DNA from: Rhea pennata
Taxonomy: Eukaryota; Chordata; Aves; Rheiformes; Rheidae
Length of the DNA: 64,000 nucleotides
Reading direction: 5' to 3'
Assembly (NCBI RefSeq): GCF_028389875.1
Contig: NC_084663.1
Location: 117,203,801-117,267,800 of the forward strand
Shown here: in pieces, positions 40,501 to 64,000 of the stretch
Numbering within the stretch: the stretch's first letter is position 1
How the letters are laid out: every line of letters starts with the position of its first letter
Translations under genes and position numbers: made by a program
Notes under the pieces: model-generated
What the model was told of the DNA's origin: nothing
Seen by the model: only the letters and a program-made list of their open reading frames with translations
The model's database searches: none

Positions 40501-41234
40501 ACCTGAATTTGTGTTGGTGGATGATAGTGGGCCTGATCATCGCAAACATTTTATTTTTAAGGTGAGTTTGAAATTCCTTGTTTGCTGTACATTTCTCTAT
40601 TAAAACATGATATTAAATTTATCTTCATGTATTTCAGTAGCAGCTGGGGTGTGCTGAACACTGAATTTCAGTCCTGTTTCTGTAGAATTACAAACTAAAT
40701 GAGATCTCTCAGGCATGTAAAGTGTAAAGAAATTGTGATGTTACTTCACTTCTTATTAACCTATGTTGAATCATATTCTTGTTTCTTACTTGCAGGTTTG
40801 TTGTTGGGCTTTATTGTTGTAAAGCTGGTAACAAGATTTAGCTATTTTTTTCCTTTAGATACCTTAGAATATGGGCTTTCTTTTCTCATGTAATATCTTG
40901 CATTAATAGTTATCATTTGGAAATGGTTATTGGTACTTACAGACTAGAAGCAGATTTTGTCTACCCCAAGAAGAATTATATACAGAATGTGCTAAAAAGA
41001 GCTATATGTGATGCTGCTCCTGAAATAGAAAAAAAGGAGAACTAACGATTTTTTTTTTAACCCTCTGCTAAACAGGTGAGAGTCAATGGAAATGAATATA
41101 GGCCTACTTTTGCCAGCCTTAATAAGAAGCATGCTAAAGCCACAGCAGCAACTGCGGCTCTCCAAGCGATGGGACTTGTACCAAAGGAAAGCATGGCTAC
41201 TACCACCATGTTTAGGAGTGCCTCACACCGCTAG
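3320..41234 (+). CDS. SON: SON, nuclear-speckle splicing cofactor (12 coding exons, complete)
   Basis: CDS joins 3320-3414, 4184-4350, 6775-17964, 20217-20374, 22558-22698, 24305-24493, 28805-28915, 29267-29383, 36724-36871, 40268-40336, 40446-40561 and 41076-41234: 12,657 coding nt plus stop, about 4219 residues, with phases agreeing at all 11 junctions. The start MATNIEQIFRSFVVSKFREIQ is the vertebrate SON N-terminus. Next come a poly-Lys stretch (~115-146), a long Glu/Ala/Val-rich part (~290-1590), repeat arrays (~1680-3660), a C-terminal RS domain (~3660-3817), a G-patch (~4066-4110) and a double-stranded-RNA-binding motif (~4129-4201). SON scaffolds nuclear speckles and helps splice weak introns, notably of cell-cycle genes. 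The ends match human SON closely; the middle does not, and the protein is about 1.7 times the human 2426 residues. Confidence 0.96.
3415..4183 (+). other. SON intron 1
   Basis: The GC-rich 5' part, with a G run at 3519-3530, continues the CpG island to about 3700; the rest is AT-rich. Nothing else is recognised. Confidence 0.85.
4184..4350 (+). CDS. SON: SON exon 2 (residues 32-87)
   Basis: Encodes GKVEGQPNGDTIPAE through IVQKIEEVLSGALDTELQ, parallel to human EGQLNGETN and EEIVQKIEEVLSGVLDTEL. Acceptor TTAG; donor GTAAAT. Confidence 0.93.
4351..6774 (+). other. SON intron 2
   Basis: AT-rich intron with no element recognised; it ends in the TTTTCTTCTAG acceptor. Confidence 0.8.
6775..17964 (+). 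CDS. SON: SON exon 3, giant 11.19 kb repeat exon (residues 88-3817)
   Basis: One uninterrupted 11,190-nt coding exon holds almost 90% of the protein. Order: conserved DEIPRKKAKKNKKHK with a long Lys run (about 6850-6960); a Glu/Val/Ala/Thr-rich degenerate stretch (about 7390-11280); basic RS repeats (11567-12660); Ser/Glu-rich repeats (12660-16080); near-identical acidic repeats (16080-16930); a second basic array (17060-17490); and a terminal RS domain ending SPKRLTDLD as in human. The donor is GTGAGT at 17965. None of the human SON repeat types (MDSQMLAS, DPYRLAQ, ELPGPP, ERSMMSAYE) appears, so the middle was rebuilt independently. Confidence 0.95.
6850..6960 (+). other. Poly-lysine basic tract of SON
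   Basis: About 30 of 35 residues are Lys or Arg, encoded almost wholly by AAA/AAG. The same position in human SON carries a Lys run, so it is a conserved basic, NLS-like segment. Confidence 0.8.
11567..12160 (+). repeat. SON basic RS tandem array, 81/84-nt units
   Basis: Seven units contain SSDRYRSKSRSVEK. GACCGCT recurs near 11613, 11694, 11778, 11859, 11943, 12024 and 12105, giving spacings 81, 84, 81, 84, 81, 81. The alternation comes from units with and without an extra Ser-Arg codon, so a two-unit block was duplicated. RS dipeptides are typical SRPK/CLK phosphorylation sites. Looser copies continue to about 12660. Confidence 0.9.
12660..16080 (+). repeat. SON degenerate 30-residue VEK repeats
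   Basis: Units from one Glu-Lys to the next measure 30 residues again and again, with a loose pattern VEK, x5, (P/S)SL, x2, E, x6, S(P/S)(D/E)G(Q/H)EL(R/Q)S. Ser, Glu and hydrophobic residues replace the Arg of the neighbouring RS array while the register is kept. The segment is predicted to be disordered and phosphorylatable. Confidence 0.85.
16080..16930 (+). repeat. SON homogenised 90-bp acidic array (TTGEE units)
   Basis: The unit ESRSTTGEEVEDVEPSLTAE, followed by a Ser/Asp-rich remainder, recurs every 90 bases: TCTACCACTGG-like cores begin at 16080, 16170, 16260, 16350, 16440, 16530, 16620, 16710, 16800 and 16890 (first two and last variant). Identity between units is high at the DNA level, so the block is young or kept alike by conversion. 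Confidence 0.92.
17060..17490 (+). repeat. SON second basic array, five 90-bp units
   Basis: GACAAAGAGTC begins at 17073, 17163, 17253, 17343 and 17433, exactly 90 bases apart. The units read DKESSRRSRRRRSRSTARQ followed by an RS-rich SVEK segment. The first and last units differ most, as expected for unequal exchange inside an array. Confidence 0.92.
17490..17964 (+). other. SON C-terminal RS domain
   Basis: A non-periodic Arg/Ser region ends in SPIRLRRSRSSGRRR and RSPKRLTDL, which aligns with the end of the human SON RS domain. It leads straight into the conserved segment of exon 4. Confidence 0.88.
17965..20216 (+). other. SON intron 3
   Basis: AT-rich intron carrying an A27 run at 20164-20190 just before the acceptor. 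No transposon recognised. Mammalian SON makes short isoforms ending after exon 3; I could not identify such an end here. Confidence 0.8.
20164..20190. repeat. Poly(A) run, 27 bases
   Basis: Pure A run 26 bases before the SON exon 4 acceptor. No retroelement body is visible next to it. Confidence 0.95.
20217..20374 (+). CDS. SON: SON exon 4 (residues 3818-3870)
   Basis: Encodes KAQLLEIAKANAAAMCAKSG then VPLPP, nearly identical to human SON, and ends LKELTE before GTAAGT. Confidence 0.95.
20375..22557 (+). other. SON intron 4
   Basis: AT-rich; no repeat family or RNA gene recognised. Ends with a CTTTTTAATTCTAG acceptor. Confidence 0.8.
22558..22698 (+). CDS. SON: SON exon 5 (residues 3871-3917)
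   Basis: 47 codons from KCKKIAQS through VIVNKPHVSDEEEEERPFY to KPIFFNLS, matching human SON. The donor is GTGAGT. Confidence 0.95.
22699..24304 (+). other. SON intron 5
   Basis: AT-rich; nothing recognised. Confidence 0.8.
24305..24493 (+). CDS. SON: SON exon 6 (residues 3918-3980)
   Basis: 63 codons including LSKEFPVSSGSQHRKKEADS and VYGEWVPVEK, conserved with human. The donor is GTAAGG. Confidence 0.95.
25543..25586. repeat. (GT)n(AT)n compound microsatellite
   Basis: About twelve GT units followed by about ten AT units. Confidence 0.95.
27028..27142. mobile_element. Degraded palindromic MITE-like element
   Basis: The stretch starts CAGTCCGGTAAAGCACTTAAG and ends with a sequence whose reverse complement begins CAATCCAGCAATACACATAG. 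The arms match at roughly 70% of positions. The inner halves GTGAGTGGTCCCAATG and CAATGGACTACTTGCATG are also near inverse copies. This looks like an old palindromic DNA-transposon family seen in sauropsid genomes; I cannot name it securely. Confidence 0.55.
28805..28915 (+). CDS. SON: SON exon 7 (residues 3981-4017)
   Basis: 37 codons: GVDITTAMNDRAVAQKRLNE and FDLEAMCMLNRAQEQ. The donor is GTATGT. Confidence 0.95.
28916..29266 (+). other. SON intron 7
   Basis: Short AT-rich intron; nothing recognised. Confidence 0.85.
29267..29383 (+). CDS. SON: SON exon 8 (residues 4018-4056)
   Basis: 39 codons starting IDAWAQSNSIPGQFTGSTG and ending QAWIRK. The donor GTAGAA is weak, as expected before a long intron. 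Confidence 0.94.
31425..31446. repeat. Poly(A) run, 22 bases
   Basis: Pure A run inside SON intron 8, with no attached element body recognised. Confidence 0.95.
35247..35265. repeat. Poly(A) run, 19 bases
   Basis: Pure A run inside SON intron 8. Confidence 0.95.
36724..36871 (+). CDS. SON: SON exon 9, G-patch (residues 4057-4106)
   Basis: Carries the G-patch: GGMGAELMRKMGWREGEGLG then KNKEG, with its spaced glycines. G-patch motifs bind RNA or activate DEAH helicases. It ends after one base of a Gly codon at GTAAGC. Confidence 0.96.
38711..38754. repeat. Compound poly(C)/poly(A) run
   Basis: Seventeen C immediately followed by twenty-seven A. Confidence 0.95.
40062..40080. repeat. (TAGC)n short tandem repeat
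   Basis: Nearly five GCTA/TAGC units in a row. Confidence 0.9.
40268..40336 (+). CDS. SON: SON exon 10 (residues 4106-4129)
   Basis: Encodes LVAVGEKAQKRSGHYSVMKD then LS, matching human LVAVGERAQKRSGNFSAAMK. Confidence 0.95.
40337..40445 (+). other. SON intron 10
   Basis: 109-base intron between GTAAAA and TTAAG; nothing else in it. Confidence 0.9.
40446..40561 (+). CDS. SON: SON exon 11, first half of dsRBM (residues 4129-4167)
   Basis: GKHPVSALMEICNKRRWTPP begins the double-stranded-RNA-binding motif; it continues EFVLVDDSGPDHRKHFIFK. Confidence 0.95.
40562..41075 (+). other. SON intron 11
   Basis: AT-rich; nothing recognised. Confidence 0.85.
41076..41234 (+). CDS. SON: SON exon 12, second half of dsRBM and stop (residues 4168-4219)
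   Basis: NKKHAKATAATAALQAMGLV is the dsRBM C-terminal helix with its basic KKHAK. The protein ends FRSASHR at TAG (41232-41234). Confidence 0.95.
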   Translation: MRVNGNEYRPTFASLNKKHAKATAATAALQAMGLVPKESMATTTMFRSASHR

Positions 41235-42135
41235 ATATTGTTTTTTATATTGACATTATTTCAGATAATTTTACTCTGCACAAAAATGGTATTTGCCCTT
41301 TCATGTTGTAAATACATTGGCAATTCCCACATTGTAAAAACTGTACAGACACCTTCAGGTTTTTCTTTTGTACCATCAAAATGTATTTAAATCATACTTA
41401 GTTTTTGGTATGTTTATATTGTTTACATTAGTGATGTAATTATTTCTTAAATGACTAAAATCAGACAACAGACTCTGGAGGCATCAGTAATCTAAACCCT
41501 TGTTTTAAAACTCATGCAATTTCTCTTCAATATGGAATGTTAACACTTTCATACTGTTTTGTACTATGCTGCAGTTTTCCCTGGTCTTGGTAAAGCTACT
41601 CTTGTACTTTTGCCTACAGCTGGTAAAAGGCCATGCAGCTTACCTTAGTCTAGTTGGGGCTGGCGTGTACTGCTGGACAGATACTGGGCCAGTACTGTTA
41701 CCCCTGTGAGAAAGCAAGCAATGGTAGCCCTGTTGTACAGTGTTACCGCTGTGGCTTCTCTTTGATTTTTGTTTGGGGTTTAACTCAGTGGTGCACCGCA
41801 ACTGGCCGTACAGCCAATATTCTAGGACATACACGATTAAGCAAAAGACTTGCTTTAAATGGGAGGGCAGATGGTCCAGCGATGGAACTGATGAGACTTG
41901 CAATATAAAAGTGTCTCTCCCTGCATGTTCTAAGAAGGGAGATAATGGAGTTGTCTGTTCCAAACAAATTAACACACTGCCTGATGTTGATTGTATGAAT
42001 TTGTGGTTAATGTGAATTTTAAACTCTAACAAATCTACAACTGGATTTGCGGGGTGGGAGGGGGAGGGAGGGGATAGAATGATGCTTCAATTGTTGTACC
42101 CAACTTGGTCAATAAAGCAGCACAAGTTCATAATC
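41235..42135 (+). other. SON: SON 3' UTR
   Basis: About 0.9 kb from the stop to an AATAAA at 42111-42116, with GT/AT-rich sequence after it. The reading frames in it are short and unsupported. Confidence 0.75.
42111..42116 (+). terminator. SON polyadenylation signal
   Basis: Canonical AATAAA; cleavage expected at about 42128-42140. Confidence 0.7.
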
Positions 42136-43455
42136 TTAATCACTGGTCAGTAAACAGTAATTAAAATCCATGCCAAAACAACTTTTTGAAAATACGCACA
42201 GTATAAAAGTAAGTATTCTGAAGAATAGCAACAGCTGTTAAGGGCTGCGGAATCCATTCTAGTTATTTGCAGTTGTTCTAGAATATTACCAAATTAACTC
42301 CTTGGGCTTTAATTTTCTGTAATGGTACTCTGCCCTCAAGGAGACAGTCTGGTCCAGAGCTTTGGCTGTTTGATAATGGAGAGGATGCAAAAAGACTTTT
42401 TTTAAAAAAAAAAAAAAAGAAAAAAGATTTAAGAAATATTAGTACTTTAGCTATGCACACTTTGAATTTGAAAGTTTTGACTGCAAGGGGCATTGTACAT
42501 CTTTTGCAGATTTGTCTGTTATGAGCAGATTGCCAGGATTTATGGCCTTTAGTAGTCCAGATGTTTGTTTCTGAAAAGTCTTTCTAAGGTTGTTTCTGAT
42601 GACATCTACTGACCAGAGCTTCATCTGGGGAAGGAACAAAACATAGTTTGCACATAGTACGCTGTGCTCTGGCCTACAGTGAATGACCCTTGCAGTGGCA
42701 GTAGGAGCTTGGAGATGAGGAATTACTAGTATCTCTTCTTCCATGAAGTAAAGTTATTTGTGTGTTCTCTCAACCGTTACTGAGCAAAGCCTCTTTCTCT
42801 GCCCTAAAGGGACAAGCAACAGTGTCTCATTTTGCACATGGCATAAGGGAGGGACAGAGAAATGTTCTGAATTCTCTATCACACATTTCCAAGAATAAGA
42901 CCCCTTAGTCTATCAAAGCACTCTAGAAATGCCTGGATTAATCATAACTTTTGTGGACGTAGTTGTCTTTAATTAAACTTCTTTTCTGTTTGTCTTTTTG
43001 CCTTCGGTCTCTGAGTAAAATTGTTGTTCTTAGGTCTCCTTTCCTTCCTTGCTGAAATAGTTGGAAAGTGTGTAATAAATGTAAATAAGATGGTAAGCAA
43101 TGGAAGGGCATACTCTGGGAGAACTGGATGTTACACCTGTCTTAGCTGAAATCTGGCTCAATGTAATGTACAGCTAAGTGTAATTAGCTCAGGATGTGGG
43201 AGGCAGCTGTTAATCAGGCTTTTGTTACTGTCTGATTTTGATACACCTGAAACATCAGAGATGTTGATCATTGTTTAGTCTATGCTGTCCATGTAAGCTC
43301 TGGCTGCATGATATCAAATCTGGGAACATACAGTCTTCTCTTGTACTTGTTAATTATGGTCTTTTTTTGTCCGTATTCCCCATGTATAATGTAAAGATAT
43401 ATATGTTACCTCACAGAAGCGAGAAGCAGATGAATTCAATCTGACAGAAGACTCC

Positions 43456-43458
<3 letters not shown>

Positions 43459-43489
<31 letters not shown>
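43459..43489. repeat. Poly(A) run, 31 bases
   Basis: Pure A run in intergenic sequence. No retroelement body or upstream AATAAA of a processed copy is visible. Confidence 0.95.
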
Positions 43490-43493
<4 letters not shown>

Positions 43494-45296
43494 AGTACTG
43501 GATTTCATGCCTTAAAGACATGGTACTGTGCATAGATGTAACACCTGTTCTTAAGGAAGATATACCAAAAAAGAAGAGGAAAAAAAAGAATTGAGATCTG
43601 TAATACCTTAATTATGACTTTAATTTTGAGGTTTCTGTTCTAGTTTCATTCCCATTGTTTAGAATGTTAAATGAATTTAAAGGTAGTGCAGAGATGTGCT
43701 TCTGTTAAGTTTGTAAATTTGAATTGGTTTGAGTATCTTTTGCATGTGGGAATAGACAAGTAGTCATATATTAAAAAGAACAACTAGGAAACACTCTCTT
43801 GGAACCTGGTTATTTATGCAGCATTTTAGCTGTCTTAAAGGGAAATAGTTTGGGAGTCCTCCTAGGGGAAGCCGTGATCTGCTTAACTGTTGGATGAGCT
43901 TTTTGCTACGGATTTACTTCTCTAGAAGTAGTCTTTCACTGAAAGTGTTTCCAACTTGTTTGTGGTGAAGAAGACCATTTTGAAACAGATGTTTTCCAGC
44001 TTGTACCAAAACGCTTTCTTGGCAGCCTTCTCATTTGTACTGTTTAAATAGACAGGACTGGACAGGTAGGAAGGAAAAGTTCCTGTGCCTCCAAAGATTA
44101 GAAATTGCCTCTTCAAGTGCAAAGGCTACACGCTGTTTTAACCAACAGCTAAAGTCTCTAGTTCTCTCAAACAAAATCATCGTTGTATTGGAAACTCACC
44201 TGTTTGGGTAGAGTAGATAAATAAATCTTACTGCTCTAAAGAGTGACTGGAACAATGGTAGTATTTATTGAAAAAAGACTTCAGTGTTTGGAAGAGCAGC
44301 AGACTGGCGCTAGTGTTACAGTGTAGTACAGAGGAGTCCCAGTACGGTGCAGCGTCAGCACTTAACCGCAGAGCTGTAAGCAACTGGAACGTGCTTCTGA
44401 AATTAGAGGCAAGGCTGTGACTTAAAACCAACATATCCTTTATATAGTATGAGGAGGAGCCTTGCTTTCAGCTAAGGGTGCAAAGTATATGATGAAGAAT
44501 TTCACTGGTAAATTTTCGGAGTTACACAGCTCTAGACTCCAAGACTGTATTTTCAGTTTAATGTTCATTATAGTAGAAATTAGAATTTTTATGGGTTTAA
44601 TGACTGCAAGCCATTATTTGATATTAGTCTGACAAGCTAGGTGTGAAAATACAAACTGAACCTGACCTGCACGCTGATAGCTGTCTTTGCCTGAAAGAGG
44701 CTGTCTCAGATCCACATCTCAAAATGGTTATCAAGTTGATTAAAGTTGAATTGCTTTCCCATACAGGCAGCTGCAGAATACTGATCCATACTACTTTTCA
44801 GTACCTTGTTTTACGTGCAAGTCCGAGTAGGCCTGTCGCTCAGGTGCACGCTCAGAAGCTGTTGCTGCCCGGTTGAGGCAGCACTTGGAAGGTTCCTCAC
44901 ATGCAACAGCAGAGGAAGCTGAACATCTCGTTCAAGAGTACCAGACTCCAGCAGCTACAAGAACTGCTGTTAATAAGCTACAGCAGTGGACTAAAAAAGC
45001 TGGCTTACAGCAGACTGCAAAACCCTATATTGCTGGTGGTGTCAGCTAAACAAGATCAAAAAGGTACTGAGGTAACAAGTGTACTTCCTTGAAAAGTGAC
45101 TAAACAGGAAATGTAGTTCACCGCAGTCGCACCTTTCGCAACCTAGTCTTCAAGTATCTCCTGCAAGACCCAATTAACACTAGGTTTTTACCTTTGGTGT
45201 CTGAAGTTAATCAAAGGAAAAAGCTGAGTACTTCATTTCCAAATTAATTAGGGAGAAGTAATGTGAAAATTTGTCAGATTGTACTATGCAAACCTC

Positions 45297-45396
45297 CCTC
45301 CCTCCCCCTCCCCCCCCCCCCCCCCCCCGGCAGAAACAGAATAGTTAACGTTATCAAAGTACTAAATAATCTAGGGTGGTTTTTTTTTTTTTTTTT
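45297..45396. repeat. Poly(C) and poly(T) low-complexity patch
   Basis: CT-rich sequence leads into about 18 C; fifty bases later there are 17 T, then more T-rich sequence. Confidence 0.9.
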
Positions 45397-46575
45397 GTTC
45401 CATTGTAAGAGATACTTTTTTTTCTCACTTTTTTTTTTTCTCCTTTTCTGAGAGTATGGTGATAGGTTACTGTAAAGAAACAGTATAAACAAGGACAATT
45501 CCAATGTGATCGTACATGTTCTTTCCCTGGGGTAGGATAGCTCAAGTGGTGTACGTGTAACTGAGATACCCAGCAAGCCTTCAGCATACTCAGGCTGCAG
45601 TAGTTCAGTTACATGCCTGCCTACTTAAACCTCAAACAAACCTGACTCCTACTGGAGGCTAATGTCGATGTTTCAGAATCATGCACGGATTCTGAGATAG
45701 TGACTAGAACGACAGAGTAGTAACGAGCAGAGCAGCTGATCGTGTGGTGTGCCATGTGCGTGGCATTAGTTTCTGTGCAAAACGTTAGTTGAATCGAATG
45801 AGAAATCTTGCTTGGGTGCATCAGGATGACCACCAAGAGTTCTACACAACTGCTCTTCAGAGCAGTGGTCTCTGCTGCAGGAGTCAGCTCACCTGATAGC
45901 TGTGTGATGAATGGTACTATACAGCTCTCCCAGTAATTGTCTTGATTGTCTGTGCACCTGAAAGTGTAACAGACTGCATTAAACCGATCAGTCTGCTAGT
46001 GCTATGCACAAAGATCAGCATCCCCATCCTGCCTCGCATTTTTTTTCCTCCTTTAAGCAGAAGAGCAACAAAATAATACAGTTGTCAAACTTTTCTGGCT
46101 GGGGATATATTTATACAAATTACTCTTTAAAACTCAAGCTTGTTTTAATACAATGGATATGGGACTATCACAGTTACAGCAGGAGTTCTAAAAAAAAAAA
46201 AATTTAACCTTTTATTCTGATAGAGCTACAGCCAGAACCTCATGTTTGTGTCTGCCAGCTGACTTTTATCTAGTCTTCTGGAGTTCACAGCTTATTCTGA
46301 ACCAAAAAGCAAAACCTACTTACTTAGGTATCAAGCTTCTAGCAAGGTGCTGTAAGCACTCTCAAATGGAAGGTGTTATGCCTAGAATTTCACCCATAAG
46401 AACTAGAATTTTAGATCACTGTAACAAGTTTTGTAACAGCAAAGATGACAGTTGCACAAAACAATAGGCAGAGATGGTGTCCTGTACTTTAGAAGAGAAG
46501 TTGCATGGGCATGAAGAATATAGGCCTTCCAGATTTATTCAGACCACGACAATAGATAATGATATTTTATAAGAT

Positions 46576-46581
46576 TTTATT
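46576..46581 (-). terminator. DONSON polyadenylation signal (candidate)
   Basis: AATAAA on the - strand 231 bases after the DONSON stop, giving a short 3' UTR of about 250 nt. A second AATAAA lies at 46211-46216. Confidence 0.55.
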
Positions 46582-46811
46582 TAAAAACACTTTCTAAAAA
46601 CAGGAGATGTCCAAGGCCTTTTCCTTAGTTTTCTTTGAGAGTGTTTTGAAGTATTTCATGGTGAGTGATGTGCAATAGTTCTTATCAGTAACGTTCAGTT
46701 AAATCATATTCCTCCTGGTACTGCATAGGTGCCGTTGGTGTAGGCCATCCATGTAAATACAGCAACTGCATACTAGCAAGTATTCCATTTCATTAAATTG
46801 AAACGGCATAT

Positions 46812-52749
<5,938 letters not shown>

Positions 52750-52780
52750 GAGCGGCGCGGCGGGAGCGGCCGTCGCAGCC

Positions 52781-52791
52781 TGGCGCCAAAA
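52781..52791 (-). promoter_or_regulatory. E2F-type site before DONSON
   Basis: TGGCGCCAAAA on the + strand, TTTTGGCGCCA in the gene's direction, the classic E2F core. E2F control fits a replication factor; binding is inferred. Confidence 0.6.
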
Positions 52792-52960
52792 GCGGCGAGC
52801 TCCGCCCTGGGGGCGGGGCCGCGCCCGCCGCCATGTTGGGCGGCCCCCGCCGGGCGCCGCCGTCCCCGCGGGCCGCCGGAGGCGCCCGGGCCGCGCTGAA
52901 CGCCCGCGGGGAGCGCGGCGGCGGCCGGCCCAGCCTCAGGGCATCGCCCGCGTGGGCAGA

Positions 52961-54296
52961 GAGACACGCGAGAAGGGTTACCTATCACAGAAATACTTCA
53001 CTGTTGTGGCTTTTTCCTTTTCTCCCGTCGTTTTAGACCGTGTTTCTCTACCCTTTCTTCCTCTGATCTACTTTTTGTGCAAACATTAACAACATCAGGA
53101 AAGGAAAAATAAGCAGGCTCCTGTACATCAAAATAAGAGGTTTCACGTGTCACTTTATACCTATATATATAAAATAAAAGCACTACTTATTCTCAAAGTG
53201 CATTATAGTAACAGTAAAATACGATTTCTTCTGATTGTTATAAACCTTGCACCATTTACTAAGAACCTACTTCAAGCCCAGTGATTGAAAGAAAATACAT
53301 ACTGTGGTTATAGATACTCCATTTTAGCTCAAATGTATGGATTTGTTTCTAACCTGTTCACTGGCTCAAAGGGCCCCGCAGAAGTAACAATGAATAGCAC
53401 AGGTCCGACCTGCTGGAAAACAGCATTTTCTTTCCTCGTACTGATTTTCAGGTGGTGCGTGGTAAGAGCAGGATGCTGGATAGACAGAGTTGAGCTATGC
53501 TAGGTACTGGACAGGTTAAAAGAGGGGAGGTAAAAAGCACACAGAATACAAAGGTCTAACTGGAAAGAGACCACACACATCACAGTAACAAATTATATAA
53601 AGTGCATCAAACATGATAAAAGTCAGGTGTCATTCAGGGTTTATTCATGACTGTCCTAATGAAGATATATTTAAAAGGCATGATTGCATCAACTTATGGA
53701 CTATAGATACTAAGTCAGGTTTACCACATCTCCTTGCTAAAAGGAAGAGGAGGAAAAAAAAAAAAAAATCAGTGATGGAGGGGAAACCCCTTAATGTCAG
53801 TGCCATATCCTTCCCTTCCAGCATCCTTGCTGTCTATGATGGCTTTGTCACCCTGTTTCTCAATTAACAAAAACAATTAAAAACAACAACAACAAAAAAA
53901 GCAGAATAAAGACTTTGTAGTATACTAAAGGCTCAGCCTCAAAGAGTGAGTAGAGGCAGCTACCTGTCAGGGGGATAGAGAAGGGAGAACTAATAAGCAA
54001 CACCAAATTATTTTTCCTTTAATTTCTTTTTGTGGATGATCAGCGACTGAGGTTGCCTTAAGATACTACCGGTATTTGTCATGGGGCCAGGGACACACAA
54101 GATTTTGTCAAGACTGTCTCCTTAGAAGTTGCTGATGGAAACACCGAAGTCTCAGAAGCTTCACAGACCCTTTGTGCAGATGTACAAAAGATTTAAAAGT
54201 TCTGTAAACAGAGTTATTTGAAAATGTACAGTAATTTACTTTTCAAACACATTGTTTCTTCATCTTCAACAGGCTTAGAAATCAGGAAATTGTGTG
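52961..54296. other. DONSON-CRYZL1 spacer and CRYZL1 3' UTR
   Basis: Moderately AT-rich. On the - strand ATTAAA lies at 54018-54023 and AATAAA at 53640-53645, so the CRYZL1 3' UTR probably ends near 54000 or 53620. No coding exon recognised. Confidence 0.65.
53640..53645 (-). terminator. CRYZL1 polyadenylation signal (candidate)
   Basis: AATAAA on the - strand 652 bases past the stop; a closer ATTAAA at 54018-54023 is the alternative. Confidence 0.45.
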
Positions 54297-63537
<9,241 letters not shown>

Positions 63538-64000
63538 CTGCAGGAAAAAAGAAAAAAATAGAACAGTTCATCTACAGCAGCAATGTGATACAGTTGAAAA
63601 AGATTATATTGCAAAGGGAGGTCAGGAGAAGTCAGGGAGTATCCAGAAATAAACTTAGTCCTTTCATAAAATACATCAGAACCAAGTATTTAAGTATTCA
63701 GGGATCTGCTTCTGTTCCAACTGAAGCCAAAGAAAGTCTTCATTGACTGGGAAGTTCTGATCTAACTTTCAGGAGATTAACTAGTTCTTTTATTCAACAA
63801 TATAGCTCAGACTATACTCCAAGTAATGCAAGTACTGTAACTGTAGATGTAATTTCTAGCTGTGGGCCTACTTGACTGTTAAAGATGAAACGCTACCAAG
63901 AAAGAAGCTCCAGTCTCATTTACATAACTAATCTTTACTGTCACAAATTTAGTATCTTTATTAGCATTAAAGATTTCAGGAATTCAAATGAAATTATTTC
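63538..64000 (-). other. CRYZL1 intron, cut by window end
   Basis: AT-rich; no upstream exon visible before base 64000. Confidence 0.8.

Larger units (their letters stand above)
42136..46550. other. SON-DONSON convergent intergenic stretch
   Basis: Between two genes that face tail to tail. Contains an A31 run (43459-43489), a C run (about 45311-45328) closely followed by a T run (45380-45396), and a possible distal - strand poly(A) signal at 46211-46216. No coding exon, tRNA or known repeat family recognised. Confidence 0.7.

Noticed and set aside
43459-43489. Poly(A) runs (20164, 31425, 43459, 48656) as tails of retrocopies
   Set aside because: No cDNA-like body, poly(A) signal or target-site duplication was seen beside any of them; they look like simple expansions.

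Overview
This 64 kb window is vertebrate nuclear DNA from a bird, probably a passerine. It holds three spliced protein-coding genes in the order known from vertebrate GART-SON-DONSON-CRYZL1 synteny. SON is on the + strand and complete (CDS 3320-41234, 12 coding exons, about 4219 codons). DONSON is on the - strand and complete (CDS 52749 down to 46812, 10 coding exons, about 564 codons). CRYZL1 is on the - strand and only its 3' half is present (six exons, 63537 down to 54297, 194 codons); its 5' exons lie beyond base 64000. Exon borders were set by hand from GT-AG (or AT-AC) sites, phase agreement and protein similarity recalled from the human orthologues; no alignment was run.

The bird assignment rests on a CR1 LINE 3' fragment (59604-59706). 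The passerine inference rests on a SINE with a tRNA-Ile-like head and a CR1-like tail (62905-63043), which resembles the TguSINE1 family of perching birds.

Layout. 1-490: GC-rich block with a ZNF143-like site, probably the promoter area of the neighbour expected to the left (GART by synteny, not seen here). 490-2100: AT-rich, nothing recognised. 2100-3320: CpG island and SON promoter (CRE, CCAAT box, TATA-like box). 3320-42135: SON, including an 11.19 kb third exon. 42136-46550: convergent SON/DONSON intergenic stretch. 46550-52800: DONSON, with a GC-rich first exon and an E2F-type site next to its start. 52800-54297: spacer plus CRYZL1 3' UTR. 54297-64000: CRYZL1 exons and introns.

SON is a nuclear-speckle splicing cofactor; DONSON acts in replication-helicase assembly and fork protection; CRYZL1 is an MDR-family oxidoreductase-like protein. 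No operon-like or mobile system links them; the grouping is conserved vertebrate synteny. The most notable observations are: (1) most of the SON exon 3 repeats belong to one family of about 30 residues anchored on Glu-Lys, unlike the human SON repeats; (2) a U12-type AT-AC intron in CRYZL1 and a U12-type GT-AG intron in DONSON; (3) a possible alternative SON first exon in the upstream CpG island; (4) the SINE that points to a passerine.
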